Notes under the pieces: generated by a model
What the model was told of the DNA's origin: nothing
The model's database searches: none
What the model saw: the letters and a program-made list of their open reading frames with translations, nothing else
Translations under genes and position numbers: made by a program
Assembly (NCBI GenBank): GCA_002118135.1
Contig: BDIU01000214.1
Span: 1-64,000 of the forward strand
DNA: 64,000 nt
Reading direction: 5' to 3'
Source: Trebouxia sp. TZW2008
Taxonomy: Eukaryota > Chlorophyta > Trebouxiophyceae > Trebouxiales > Trebouxiaceae
Shown here: one piece after another, positions 1 to 12,500 of the stretch
Position numbering within the stretch: position 1 is the stretch's first letter
Layout: each line of letters opens with the position of its first letter

Positions 1-369
1 ACTGAAACCTTACATTCCATGCTCTGCTTCAAGTCAAAATTTCAAACAAGGGGTGACGAGTAACCTGGCCATGGTTGGCGTTTCGGTCATGCACCGACTG
101 TACCGGAATGCAGATGCGCAAAGCTTTCTGACTGCATGCAGGACCCGCCTCCGCCACCGACGCACTTCAACGTCAGCAGACGGCAGAAAATCAGCGACAG
201 TAGCAGCACCTTCTGGGATTCGCGTTCAAAGCCAGAAAAAGTGATCTTGGTTCTGGGTAAATGATATGTAACGCTTGAGTACAGTCATGAAGTGCCGTGA
301 AAGTGAAGACTTCACTTGTAGCTCCATCAAAGAGCTGCAGGAAGCGTGACACACGTCAGCAGGGCCAGC
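1..369. other. 5' flank of the nucleotidyltransferase gene
   Basis: I see no recognisable gene here. An open frame at about 53-244 could be an upstream exon or leader of the nucleotidyltransferase, but its translation shows no family similarity. Confidence 0.4.
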
Positions 370-3300
370 ATGTACCTGGGAATCACTCGAGTTGGCTCGC
401 TCAGTGTTGCTGACGCTGAGGCAGAGCAGCCCTCGAGCAGCGGACGCCCAGTGGATGATCGCGTTGACTCCCTTATTAGCAGGATCCGACCTGCAAGGCA
501 TAGCGAGCAAAGGCGTCATCGAGTTGCACATTATGTCAGCGGTCTGATCACGAAATGCTTCGCAGCCAATCATGAGGCAAGTGTGATAATTTGCCAAGGC
601 TATTACCACACCTGACAAAGCTCTCAGGCTGGTGTTTCTTCAGGTGGAAGCGTTCATGTTTGGCTCAGTACCTTTGAAGACCTATCTGCCAGATGGAGAC
701 ATTGACATGTCGGTTTTCCAGTCTAAAGGCAACTCTCTGCGTGACACATGGACAACAAAGCTATGTGCAGTCTTGGAAGACGAACAGCGTGACCCGTATG
801 CACAATTCAGAGTCAGGGACGTCCAGGTTATTCACGCTGAGGTAAAAGTCTGCCTTGCTTGCCACTGTAGTCTTGTCACTGAATTGCAGTGTAGCATTGC
901 AACATGAGCTTCTCTTTGGTTGCAGGTCAAACTGTTGAAGTGCCTAGTAGATAACATTGTTGTTGACATTTCGTTTGAGACCCTTGGAGGGCTGTGTACT
1001 GTAGCATTCCTGGAGTCAATTGACAGACATGTCAAAGGGCAGCACCTCTTCAAGAGAAGCGTCATCTTGGTGAGATGACACAGAATTCACAAAATGCAGC
1101 TGGCATGCCCAAGATCAGTGTTCGTTGCTCAAGGATATCAGATGTTCATGCAGGTGAAGGCATGGTGCTATTACGAGAGCCGGCTGCTGGGTGCTCCTCA
1201 TGGCCTCATCTCCACATATGCTCTCGAAACCATGGTCTTATACATATTCAATGTACACCACCAAGACCTGCAGACACCATGTCAGGTCAGCATGACAATA
1301 TACGCTCCACACCTGTTGCAATGCTGGCATGCAAGGAGCTTTGCCCTACGTAGCAAGAGTGCACCAAATATCTGCTGATGACTGTGTGACAGGTGTTGCA
1401 CAAGTTCCTTGATGTCTTCAGCCTCTTTGACTGGGACAAGTACTGCTTGAGCTTACAGGGTCCAATTTTGCTGTCAAGTTTCCCACACCCAAAAGGTAAG
1501 TGCTCTCAAACACATCTGCTACTCATTGTTCAGGATCCCAGAAGCTGATCACTATTGGCAGCATTTGACTGCTTCCTCTTGCTATCCACAATCTGAGCAT
1601 TGCTCTTGGCACCAGCAAATCTGTGCTGCATTGCAAGTTGCTGCTGCCAAAGCATGACTTGCAGCTCAACAATTAGTATCTGCTTTTACAAGCTATCTCG
1701 GCAAGTTTGTGTAGTGCCAGCAAAGCAAATGTGCAAGGTACACATGCCCTGCAAGCAATGTCCTTATTTCCCTTGACTTGGCTGCAGTTGAGAATCCTCC
1801 AGAACACGACCAAGACAAGCTGTTGTTAGATGAGGATTTCACTGATGAGATGATGGAGATGTACAGCCCAGTCCGCCAAAAGCAGAACCCAAATGTCAAA
1901 TTGGCTGTGCCAAATAGCAGCAGGAACTTCCCTGTCAAGTTTCTGAACATCATGGACCCTTTGCTGCCCACTAACAACCTGGGGAGAAGCGTGAACAAAG
2001 CCAGCTTTGCCAGGATCAGGAAGGCTTTAGCTCATGGAGCAAAGACCTTGTCCAAAATCATGACTAAGGCAAGATCTTTTGCCCTTGACGTGCTCAACAC
2101 CAAAACATGCAAGATGTTTGCCACATTGATTCTATCATCATGTGTGGCATGCAGCATCCAGACCACCTGTCACAGCAGCCAGCTATGATGAACAGCTTCA
2201 TTGCAGTGTGCGTGTGGTCTCTCTATCATGGTACAGTAAACTCTCTTTGTAAAGACTGCTTTGGTCACCAAACCATCTGTCCTCACATCGAATTGTCCTT
2301 ACTCCTCTCCTTTAGTCCTGACCACTGCAGTCAGAATGCAGTCAATGGTTACCAATGGTAATGTCCTCACATCGAGGTTGTCATTACATGAAGTGTCCTT
2401 ACAAAAAGAGTTTGTTGCATCTGCAGCTCTTTTGCCTTACTGATGAATTGCTTGGCTGATACAGGATGACAAAGAGGCTGTTGCTGCCATCGACAAGTTT
2501 TTCAAGAACGCTTGGAAAGCGCAGAGGCCTGTTGCTAAGATGACTCAGCAGGGCAGCACGCAGCAGGGCAGCCAGAACTGGCCAGGCAACAAACCCTCGC
2601 ATGGTTATGGGCCAGGGCCACCTCTGCTCAACATACCACCTGAACAGCTACAGTACTGGCAGCAATATCAACAGCAACGTGTATTGCAACACATGCAGCA
2701 GCAACAGTATCAGCAGCACGCCCAGCAAGCTGCAAGACATCAGCATTTGACAGACCGTCATCATCCTCCTGGCAGCTCACCATCATCAGCGAGAGGATCT
2801 GCACAACCGTCTGCTTTCTCACCCTACCTGCTGCTTCCTCACCACCTACAGCAGTTGCAACAGCAGCAGCAGCAGCAGCAGCAGCAACAAGCATCACATC
2901 AGCAGAGTGGCAACCAAGCAGCTGCAAATGGGCACATTGAGCCTCCTGCACGAGTTGCTTCACCTTTTGCCACACATGCCAGAGCTAGCTTTTCAGAACA
3001 GGTCGTGTCACATGATTCACATGCCAATGTCCAGGGTGCACCAAACTCTGTTGCTGCTTCTGCTGCTGATATTGCTGCTGATGAGCATGACCTTGATCGT
3101 GGTCAAGATCATGCTGATGCTCAGAGCAGCAAGCCTGCTGAGGCTCGTGACACCAGCTCCTTGGCAGAGAATCAGCCGTCTCCTGATGATACACCTTCAG
3201 ACTCAAGGTCCACGCCATCAGCGAACGTTGCACATGCTGAGCAGCATGGCTTGGGCAGCCTGCAGGCTCAAGCAAACCCACCTGCCCATGTGGCTACCAA

Positions 3301-5983
3301 CCCATCAACCAGTCAAGCTATTGAGCCACTATCTGCCCCTCAAGACACCACAGCACCAGAAGCTCCGTCTCAAGACACCCCGTCAGCAAGAATGCCAAGT
3401 GCAAGTCCGGTCGCTGCAAGTGCTGAGGCTGCATCTCAAGGCAGCCAATCATTGCCTGCAGTACCTGCTGGTGCAGCACCCAGCAGTCTTGGGGCTAATG
3501 CCCATCTGCAGAACATCCTGCCTGCAGGCATGCCAGCTGCAGACGGTCCTGCAGCCTCTCAGCAGAGCCAAGCAGCTCCTGCTGCAGCTGTCAGTACCCC
3601 AACCAGCGCCTCTCCATTGCGGAATGGGACTGCCGCCCATTTGCAGCAGCTGGCGTCATCAGCAATGCTGTCCCAGTTACAGCAGGCAGGACTGATATCA
3701 CATTCACAGCAGGCGTCGACTGGGCACAGCCAGCCTGCATCAAGCAATGGCAGGGACGTGTATGCATACAATGGCATGCAGATATCCATGTTGCCACCAG
3801 GGATGCTGATGCCGCCTCCACCACAGCCGCAGCACCAGCAGCAGAGACAACCTGGTAGAGGTAGCCGGGCACAGAGTCCAGCCTCAGGTGCTGCAGGTAT
3901 GCTTTTGCAGCAGACTTGAGGTTTGACGTGCTTGCTGTGGCTTATATGTCGCAAGCTTCTATGTTGTGAGCTGCCATGCTGCATCAACAGTATCTTTATC
4001 ATCAACATTATACGCTACCATATGCTGTAAGCTGCTATGCTGCACAAATGTTGCCTTTTCTAAGGAAAGCTTGGCTCTAAATCATACAAGTTGATGGCTT
4101 GTTTGCAGTTGCAATGTCAACTTGCATTGTGGCATGACAGTATGTGCATAATCACTGTCCTGTAGCGCAGCCAGCTGCTCAACCGCAGCAATGAGCATGT
4201 TCTTGCTATCGTACATGTTCTGAGGGCCACATAGTCATTAACGAAAACTTCCACTCTTATGCCTTTGTTTGCAGGTCAGCCATACCAGGCACAATTAGAG
4301 CAGTTATTTCCTGATATGCGGCCACCAATCATCCCGCAGCATGCCTTTCAGCAGCTGCAGGAGTCACAGCCTGCTCAGCACTCACAGCAGCAGCATCAAC
4401 AGCAGCAAGCAGTGCCTCTTGCACAGCAGACTGATGACATTCTTGCAGGAGACATTGAGCAGCTAAATGATCACCTTCACACAGCACGCCTGTGTCATAC
4501 TCAGAAGCCTGGGCCTATGGAGAGCAGCACTCATGGCAACATGAGTCAGCCAGCTCAAGAACAGGCAGCTGCCCCTGCAGCTAATGGGGCTGCTGCTCAT
4601 GCAGCTGGGTTTCAGGCAGGGGCAGGGCAGCACAGGAGGGCAGACGGGAATGGCCCTGCCCTGCACGCTGAACACAGAAGGGCAGATGGAAACAGCCCTG
4701 CCTTTTCTGTTGACCGCCGCCGCCCTAAGGAGAGGCATGACAGGTGGCCAGGGGCAAACGGCATGTACCCTCAAGGCCGCCTGGCTCAGTCCAACAGCCC
4801 CACTGTCACCCCTGCATACCCCCCTAGCCACCATGGGCCAATTCCCCCACACCTGCTACAGCAGCAGTTTGCTGGTCAGGTCCTCTTACCGCCTCCTAGA
4901 GAGTACAGACACCCACATCAGCATCAACAGCAGCAGCAGCAGCAACAACATCCTCAGCAGCAACAGCATCAGCAGCAGGGGTACTGGATGCCGCAGCATC
5001 ATCACCAGCAGCAGCAGCACATCGCAATGCCACCTTGGCAGCCGCAACGAGTTGACAGATCCCCCTCAGCTGATGACTTGCACAGGCGCAGTCTCACTGC
5101 AAGCAATGCAGTGGCCAGCAGTGATGCCGACAGCTCTGTGAGCGCTGCCCTGGCTAATCATCCTCATTCCCTAGTCAGTGCCACACTGCCTCCAAGCCGC
5201 AGTCATGAGCAGCTCAGCGACATTGCTCGCCACGCTGCAGATGCCCGTCTTGGTGCAGAAGCCAGCTATGGGTCAATAGGGTCTCTAGGGTCTGTTCCCC
5301 AGGGTCCAGGGAGGGGTCAGGCAGGAGTGGGGTTGAGGCTTCCCCCAGGCTCTGTACTTCACGGGCCAGCTAGCGTGGACAGCCCCCCCGCCCCCAGGGG
5401 TATATGGGGGGATGGCCTGCACCAGCAGAGGCTGACTAACCTTGCCAGTGACCTGGCATCAGTCAAGGTCGCTCCGCATAGCATCAGAACAGCAGCTGCC
5501 GAAGCTCCTGCTGCAGTCAACTATACTGGCCCCAGAAAGGAGAGTTTGGCCCCTTCATCTTCCAGATCTGCTGGTAGCACCCCACATGCTGCAGAAGGGT
5601 ACAGGCCCAAAGGTGGTTTCCCTTTTGACAGTGGTGCTGCTCTCAAACAGCAGCGGCGGCAACGGTTCCCTCACAATGCTTCAGCACAGGAGCTTGGACA
5701 GACTGCAAGCTCTAGTATAGCCCCAGAGGCTCCTCCTAGGAAAGGTCGTGCTGCCAAGCTAAGCCTAGACTCTCTGACTAGTCAAGCTGAGGCTGCTAAG
5801 CGCCAACAGGCACTGGCAGGCTTTGAACTGAATACCGATGATTTCCCTGCACTTGGTGGGCTTGCACCTAGCATGGCTGCAACTGCCAGTCCAGCACGTG
5901 GCAACAGCAGAACACCTGCTGGTAAAGCCTGGTCAGAAACAGATGCCTTGAGCCCCCCTTTGCACAAGTCCCCACCTGAGTAG
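370..5983 (+). CDS. Plant-type nucleotidyltransferase (PAP/OAS1-like) with long Q-rich tail
   Basis: My eight-exon model is 370-576, 644-841, 926-1069, 1154-1285, 1393-1495, 1788-2068, 2465-3896 and 4275-5983; all phases close and give 1401 aa. The N-terminal 350 or so residues match the plant family of Pol-beta-type nucleotidyltransferases with a PAP/OAS1 substrate-binding domain. Visible marks are FGSVPLKTYLPDGDID (the GS and two catalytic Asp), VVDISFETL (third Asp), the block KAWCYYESRLLGAPHGLIS and the family motif NNLGRSVNKASFARIR. This suggests transfer of ribonucleotides to an RNA 3' end, but the substrate is unknown. The remaining 900 or so residues are low-complexity Gln/Ala/Ser/Pro with poly-Gln runs near 2853 and 4930, probably disordered. 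Two introns (577 and 2069) use GC donors. The start is uncertain: ATG 370 is the first in-frame Met, but an acceptor-like CAG at 338-340 leaves room for an upstream exon. Confidence 0.88.
2234..2417. mobile_element. MITE-like element, copy 1 (intron 6 of nucleotidyltransferase)
   Basis: A block of about 184 bp begins CAGTAAACTCTCTTTGTAA and ends near TTACAAAAAGAGTTTGTTG, which is an imperfect inverted repeat of the start. It is preceded by TA. The same block recurs at 25117-25290 with clear end-to-end similarity. Small size, inverted ends starting CAGT next to TA, intronic position and no coding capacity fit a non-autonomous Tc1/mariner- or pogo-type element. The superfamily is inference. Confidence 0.7.
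2853..2890 (+). repeat. CAG trinucleotide run encoding poly-Gln
   Basis: A nearly pure CAG/CAA run lies inside exon 7 of the nucleotidyltransferase gene and encodes poly-Gln. A second run lies at about 4927-4975 in exon 8. Both are likely length-polymorphic. Confidence 0.85.
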
Positions 5984-6677
5984 CAATCCCCCCATGTCTG
6001 CTGTCAAGGTTCTTGGACTACTACTGCAACAGCGTGCAGTTGTATCTATACAGCTTAATTGTTTTGCTGCCTAGTATATGTCAGCTTTTGGCAGGCCCAG
6101 TTTAGCTTTGTGTGACTTGTCTGTCTGTCAGGACGATTAGCTGTGTCAGCTTTTGTGCCGCAATGTTGACTGAGGACTGCAGATTTGGCTTTTATTTTTC
6201 CTGCCATGCAGACCTGCAGAGCCTGCCAAAAAAATGTTGATGCAATACTGCAGCCTGAGAAGTGCTTGCTGATCAGGTACTAGCAGACTCGAGCGCTTTT
6301 GTGTCTCCAGCTGTGTAGCCTACGGTATAGATTCTCAGATTACGCTTGCTAATCAGACAAGCAAAGACTTCGAATTCACAAATAAAGATTGCCCCATCAA
6401 TCCTTGCGGGCTCAAGACGAGCAACCTGTGACATGTTCTCATGCTAATGCAAGCATAGGCCTGCCAATTGCAAGCTGAGCATCAAAAAGTTTCAGCATGA
6501 ACTTGTAGTCATTGATGACTGAAGGGCGCTTCGCTAGCGGCAGGGCAAAATTGCCAGGGCGCATCGCTATTGGCTAAGAACCTGATCCGGGGCTCAATTT
6601 GGTATTGTCACGAGTCGCTGCGATAGCTGCGATCCGAGCCGCATCTGAAGAGAGGTGTGTACGCAAAACCTGCAAAC
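5984..6677. other. Intergenic: 3' flank of nucleotidyltransferase and LHCII promoter
   Basis: No coding segment is recognised. The stretch should hold the 3' UTR of the upstream gene and the promoter and 5' UTR of the LHCII gene. I could not single out a promoter element. Confidence 0.5.
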
Positions 6678-9029
6678 ATGTCCGCGATGACGTCCACTTT
6701 CCTGGGAAATACCTCAGTCTTCAGCCAGCAGGTGGCAGCGCCTCGCACAACCGGCAATGTACGTCTGATCAGCTTTGTCGGGCATTTCTGCCTGGATCCT
6801 GACCGCTGCTGTCCGATGCCTTCCCGGGAGTGTCATCTTCGCCAATGTGTTGCAGGGCAAGTTCACCACGGTTATGCGTAGAACTGTCAAGGGTGGCAAG
6901 CCAGGAGGCTCGGCTCCTGGTACTCAGAACAGCCCATCTTGGTATGGTCCAGGTAAGCAGCATTCCAAGCCGCAATCGAAGGCACGTAATTTGCATGATC
7001 TGTCCAGATCGCGCATCGACTTGTCGTGCACGGCGACGTGCTGGTCACTCCTGCTCAGTCCCTTTCGACTATAACTGTGCTGTGCCACCGACCAGCCATC
7101 GGGCTTCGTGCGAGCATGTATTGCCGTGTGGTGTTGATCAATGACTGCAATGTGTGCAGACAGGCCCAAGTTCCTTGGACCATACAGTGGCCGTGTGGTG
7201 CCAGAGTACTTGACAGGCGAGTACGCTGGTGACTACGGATGGGACACTGCTGGTCTGTCAGCGGACCCAGCCACATTCACCAGGTAAGTTCTCTTTGTTC
7301 TGGCACTTGCATACATTCCTGTGCATCCGCCTGCTTTTCAGAACTCGCCTTCATCCACACTGACCCACATTCGAATGTGATTTGTGACATGACCTGCATC
7401 ACTGAAAAAGCCAATGCCATTCAGATTTTGTCATTTTGGAGTAATTCGTGCCAGACATCTGATTTGTGAAGCAACTCCATTTAAATTGTTCTGTTGATCA
7501 ATGCAGGTACAGGGAGGTCGAGCTCATCCATGCACGGTGGGCTATGCTGGGAGCTCTAGGATGTGTCACCCCTGAGCTGCTAGCAAAGAACGGAGTCCAA
7601 TTCCAGGAGGCAGTCTGGTTCAAGGCTGGCTCCATCATTCTGACAGAGCAAGGTCAGCATCAGCATCTTTCAAACTTGAGCGTGACATGGTCTACAGCTG
7701 TGCTTGCTGCTGTGTTGCTGCTGAGCGGGAGACTCTCTCACTGCTTTTCGCCCTACCTTCTTTGGCATGAGGCACAACTCATGCTGTAATAGATCGATGA
7801 ATTGATACATTGCTGCCATTGTCTCAGCGGATATCAGGGGCCATTCTGCAGAATTTAGTTGACAGTCACATTGTCATGCCTGTAGCAGATGCTTTTCAAG
7901 AAAGGTGTCATATGCTGTGGCTCATTTGACTCATGCTGCTGCAGGCCTTGACTACTTGGGCAACCCAAGCTTGATCCACGCACAGAGCATCCTAGCAACT
8001 CTGGGAGTCCAGGTGAGATCCCACAGCATGCCATGCATGACTTCAACTTTTGGGCATCTTGACTGATCAGTGCACATCAAAAGCTTGCTGCTAAGCAAAT
8101 TATGCCTGGCAAATTGTACTGCAGCATTGCATGCTTGATCTGAGGCATGAGCAGCACCCTCAGGCATTTGTGCATTGATTGCAATAGCCAAGACTCTCTT
8201 GCTGAATGTCAAGCTGTAGAGCAGCATTGCATGCTTGTCATGAGGCATGCGTGATTGCTTGGCATGAGCAGCACCCTCAAGCATTCTGATGCTGATCGCT
8301 AAGCTGCCGCCAATAATGTATCGCAAGTGTCCATGCTGCTAGTGGTCACGCTGCAGCCAAGCATGCGCTGCTCATTGTCAAGGTGTAGCTAAGGGTTTGC
8401 GGCCTTTGCAGATTGTGTTGATGGGTCTGATCGAGAGTTACAGAGCCAACGGTGGCATTGACGAGGACCAGGGTCTAGACAAGCTGTACCCTGGTGGGGA
8501 TTACTTTGACCCCTTGGGCCTGGCTGATGACCCAGATGCGTTTGCTGAGCTCAGAGTAAGCCCCTTGTGACCTGCCTGGCAACCCATAAGTCACCATGCA
8601 CATTCTCTGCAGCTGTAGCAAAGGATGAGAAGTGAAACTGATTGCATGCAGCATGTACTGTTGTTGATGAGCATGCTTCAGAGTGATGAACATGCTGCAG
8701 AAAGAAAAGTATGGCTGTTCAAGAGGAATAGCTGTGAGCAGAAGCAGTCTAAGCTAGGCATGCCTTGAAACATTGTCATATATGGTCTCATTGCCTGAGC
8801 GCAAGTTCATTACACAAAGCAAACCGCAGCAACCTGCTGTGCGTTGTTGCAGGTGAAGGAGCTGAAGAACGGCAGGCTTGCCATGGTTGCCATGCTTGGT
8901 TTCTTCGTACAAGCTATTGTCACCAAGAAAGGCCCCATTGAGAACTTGCTTGATCACCTGTCAGAGCCAAGTGTCCAGAACGGATTGAACAAGGTCACAG
9001 CCACACAGTTTACCCCAGGCGGTCTGTAA
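6678..9029 (+). CDS. LHCBM: Major light-harvesting chlorophyll a/b protein of photosystem II (LHCII)
   Basis: Seven exons (6678-6758, 6856-6952, 7160-7283, 7507-7652, 7945-8012, 8412-8555, 8853-9029) join in phase to 278 aa, the usual precursor length. The first 50 or so residues are a Ser/Thr/Arg-rich plastid transit peptide. Next come WYGPDR, the LHCII trimerisation motif, [20 protein letters not shown], helix B with [13 protein letters not shown] (Glu and Arg of the chlorophyll-binding salt bridge), helix C with [15 protein letters not shown], and helix A with [10 protein letters not shown]. The motif set points to the major trimeric LHCII rather than CP26 or CP29. It is a thylakoid membrane antenna binding chlorophylls a and b and xanthophylls. 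No exon copies are seen here, unlike in the neighbours. The ATG at 6678 starts a typical transit peptide. Confidence 0.95.
8118..8300. repeat. Intronic tandem duplication in LHCII intron 5
   Basis: The segment around 8120-8180 (GCAGCATTGCATGCTTG, then GGCATGAGCAGCACCCTCA) recurs about 100 bp later at 8222-8300 with scattered differences. No coding exon is involved, so the duplication process also acts on plain intron. Confidence 0.7.
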
Positions 9030-9568
9030 GCATATTTTACTTTGGACACTGTAAAGAATGGTCATGACTTTGTACACCTAGATACCAGCACTGAGTTTTG
9101 AGCGCACTGACCGTGACATTATGTACTTTTCGTGTGGCACTATCATTTCTGCCATTTTCAATCGCTTGAGGGCAAAGTGCCACCAATGCCAGACAATTTT
9201 GACCATTGAACATGAAGCCTCATAATCACACAATCCACGTGTGCGCCTGCTACGTGATTATGCACGCAGTCTCACATTCCTGACACCCTGCAGCTGATGT
9301 CACAGAAATGGGTGACAGAAACTTGTCAATTTCGCAATACAACCGTCAAGCGCAAAAGAGCTGTGCTGGCCAGAAATTAAATTATGTTTGAATATCTTGA
9401 TGATGACGCTAGTACTACCCTCCCAGATCACAATCCAAAAATGAGCACATTGATCTGAAAACAGACATGGGCACAAGCAATGGCAGGGACGGTGCTGATT
9501 GCAAAAAAAAATAAACACACAGGGCACAGAGGTTTGGTCTAAGCGGATACATTTCAGGTTTGGTTCTA
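9030..9568. other. Convergent intergenic region between LHCII and TypA
   Basis: Two genes converge here, so this should hold both 3' UTRs. I see no gene in it. Confidence 0.5.
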
Positions 9569-12500
9569 TCAGCGTCTCTTGGAGCCAGGGGCCTTGCGAA
9601 TTCTGACATTCAGTGGGGTGACCTGCAGCAGTCAGAATAAGGAATCAAGTCTGCTCTTGATTGCATGCGATTGACAGAGTGCAGCATGTCAAGCGTTCAT
9701 TTCGTGAGCGCTGCTGAATATCCCAAAGCATCTCTGCGCTACGAACAGATGAAATCACAGAGCAAGAACAATAACATGCACAATGAGCCATGTGAGCATT
9801 TGCCTCAACACATGCAGGCAATCAGCCCAACAAGCAGCATTGCCTATACCTCAACAAGCTCATCTTCAACAACATACTCAAGGGCCTCATCCAAAGTAGG
9901 CCTCATGGGTTCATTTAGACCGGTGGCAATCTCCTTGGTTGCACTGCACTCAACCGTATCAGCTCCAGTTTGTACACAACAACGGCTGTGTCGATGCCCG
10001 ATATCACAGCGCAAGCATGCTTTATTCATAAGGCTAAGCAAAGGCTGATTAACAACAAAAACGCATACATGGACGCCACCTCACCATGTATTGTGCGAAA
10101 TGATGGAAAGCAGCACTGAAAGCTGGCAACACAAGCAACAACAATAATATCAACATCTGCAAGGCTGCCTTGGGACAAGTGGCATGTAGCATCGGCCCAC
10201 AGACAGCACTGCTTGATAGCAGCAGTTACAGGCAGCAGGCAGCTGCATCACTCACCCACAAGCAAACTTGAAGGAAGCAAGGTATATGCCAGGCGAACTT
10301 CAAGTGCACAGGTAGCAATCCACATTCTGATGCTACTCATCTGCTTCTTCGTGCACACATTGACCTTTAGGTCGGTAGGCCTTATCAATGAGTAACTTTC
10401 AACACAACCCACCTTCTGATGTTGGTCATCTGCTTCTTCTTGCAGACGTTGACCTTCAGGTCAGTATTCCTCTGGTGGATGCCAACAACCTGGTCCTCGT
10501 AGACCTGGTCTCCTGCTCCACAGAACAGCTTGCCCCTTTGCTGTACACTCTCCAGGGCATATGTGGTGACTTGCCCCTGTTCATGGGCTATCAGGGATCC
10601 ATTCTCCCTAGTTGCAATGGGGCCACACCAGGGACCGTATTCTGAGAAGACTGTGTTGAGCATGGCTGTGCCCTTTGTGGCTGTTAGCATGGCACTGCGA
10701 ATGCCCAGTAGCCCTCTCGTTGGGATCTTGTATGTGATCCTGCAGCATGCACAATCCTGTGTGTCAACAACTGCTGCCAGAATTGAAAATAAGAAGAGCC
10801 TGTGTTCCCTTGTGGCAATGGGCCACATCAGAGACTGTACTCTGAGAAGACTGTGTTGAGCATGGCTGTGCCCTTTGCAACTGTTAGTATGGCACTGTGA
10901 ATGCCCAATAGCCCTCTTGTTGGGATCTTGTACGTGATCCTGCAGCATGTACATGTTCTATTCTTAGCTGTTGCAAGACAAGAAAAACAGAGAAGTTTAC
11001 AAGCTGAGGTGTGATAATTGAAACACCTATAGGGTGAAGCAGCCAAGGTGGCTAGCAAGTGTGAGAGCAGTCACTTGGATGACAAATTCATGGAAGGCCG
11101 ATCTTGCAAGAAAGATTGCATACTGTCATCCACTCGATCACTCAGAATGACTGAAGGGACATGGTGAGGAAGAAGCAACCCGGTGAGTGAGATAGTGCGA
11201 GTCCTCCCAATGAGGTCTGGCATCTGGCCCTTGGCCCAACAGGTCCACCACAAAGCATAATGAGCCACAAGTCATGAGAAGCCTGAGCAGGAACGGTTTG
11301 AAGCAACAGTTTATTCTGGAGCCTTTTGTCAAGAGTGATTGAGACATGTGTGTGGCAGAGGTGTATGAGAAAGGATGAGGGAGCATCTCGTTAGGGATGT
11401 GGTGTCAGTGCCGCCAATGAGATCCAGCATCTGCCCCTTGCGCTGCCCCAGCATGTCCATCGCAGTGCAAGTAAGTCACGGCCAAGGCTGCTGTCTTGAT
11501 GGGTTATGAGTCTGCAAGCTCGCCTTGACGCTACGAATTGTAGTGGTTGACACATATGTGTGAGACCGACCTTGTGAGGGAAGTGGTGTCAGTGCCACCA
11601 ATGAGATCCAACATCTGGCCCTTGCGCTGGCCCAGCATGTCCACCACAGGACCCACATGTTCCTCCGGTACCTCTATCACTGCCTCCTCAAACGGCTCAT
11701 ACTTGTGTCCATCCACCTGCTTTGTGATGACCTGCAGGCACAAAATACAGTGGTGTGTGCGCAACCCTCTGAATGATCATTTGGACACAAGGGCATGTAC
11801 AGCTGGCTCGTGCTGTAGAGTTGGTCACAAGTGGCGACCCATGCTGTGCATCCTAGCATTGATGTGCCTCTCTCAGTGATGCCATAAGCCTTGTCAGTAC
11901 GCCTGTTTGTACTGACAAAGAATGGCGAGAAAACGCCTGGCAAGTGAGTTCTCTACAGCGGCAAAATGTTATGATGGCATAGCATACAGTGACAGGCACA
12001 GAGCTGCAATACCACGCTGCAACAGCTTGCAAAACGCAAGCTTGCTGAAGCACAGAAGAACTCACAGTGGGAGGTCCCACAGCAAATTCATAGCCCTCAC
12101 GCCGCATGTTCTCCATTAGAGCGGAGATGTGCAAAGAGCCTCAGCCGCTGACAACAAACTGTCAGCCGATTCGCCAGGCTCAACACAAAATGCAAGCTGA
12201 ATGTAGCAAAAGAGAGCAGCTTACAGTGGGTGGTCCCACAGCAAACTCATAGCCCTCCCGCCTCATGTTCTCCATCAGGATTGAGATATGCAGAGAACCT
12301 CGCCCGCTGACAATGAACTGGTCAGCTGATTCACCAGGCTCTACACGCAGGGCCAAGTTGCGTTCCAGCTCACGCTCCAAGCGCTCCTTCAAGTTGCGGC
12401 TGGTGACAAATTTGCCCTCCTTTCCAGCAAATGCTGAGGTGTTGACCAGGAAGGTCATGCGCACTGTGGGCTCCTCAACCTGTGACATGTACTTGTCATC

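Noticed and set aside
2907..3695. Long open frame (262 codons) rich in Leu/Met on the + strand
   Set aside because: It overlaps the nucleotidyltransferase exon in another frame. The CAG/CTG-rich composition keeps all frames open; composition is unlike a real protein.
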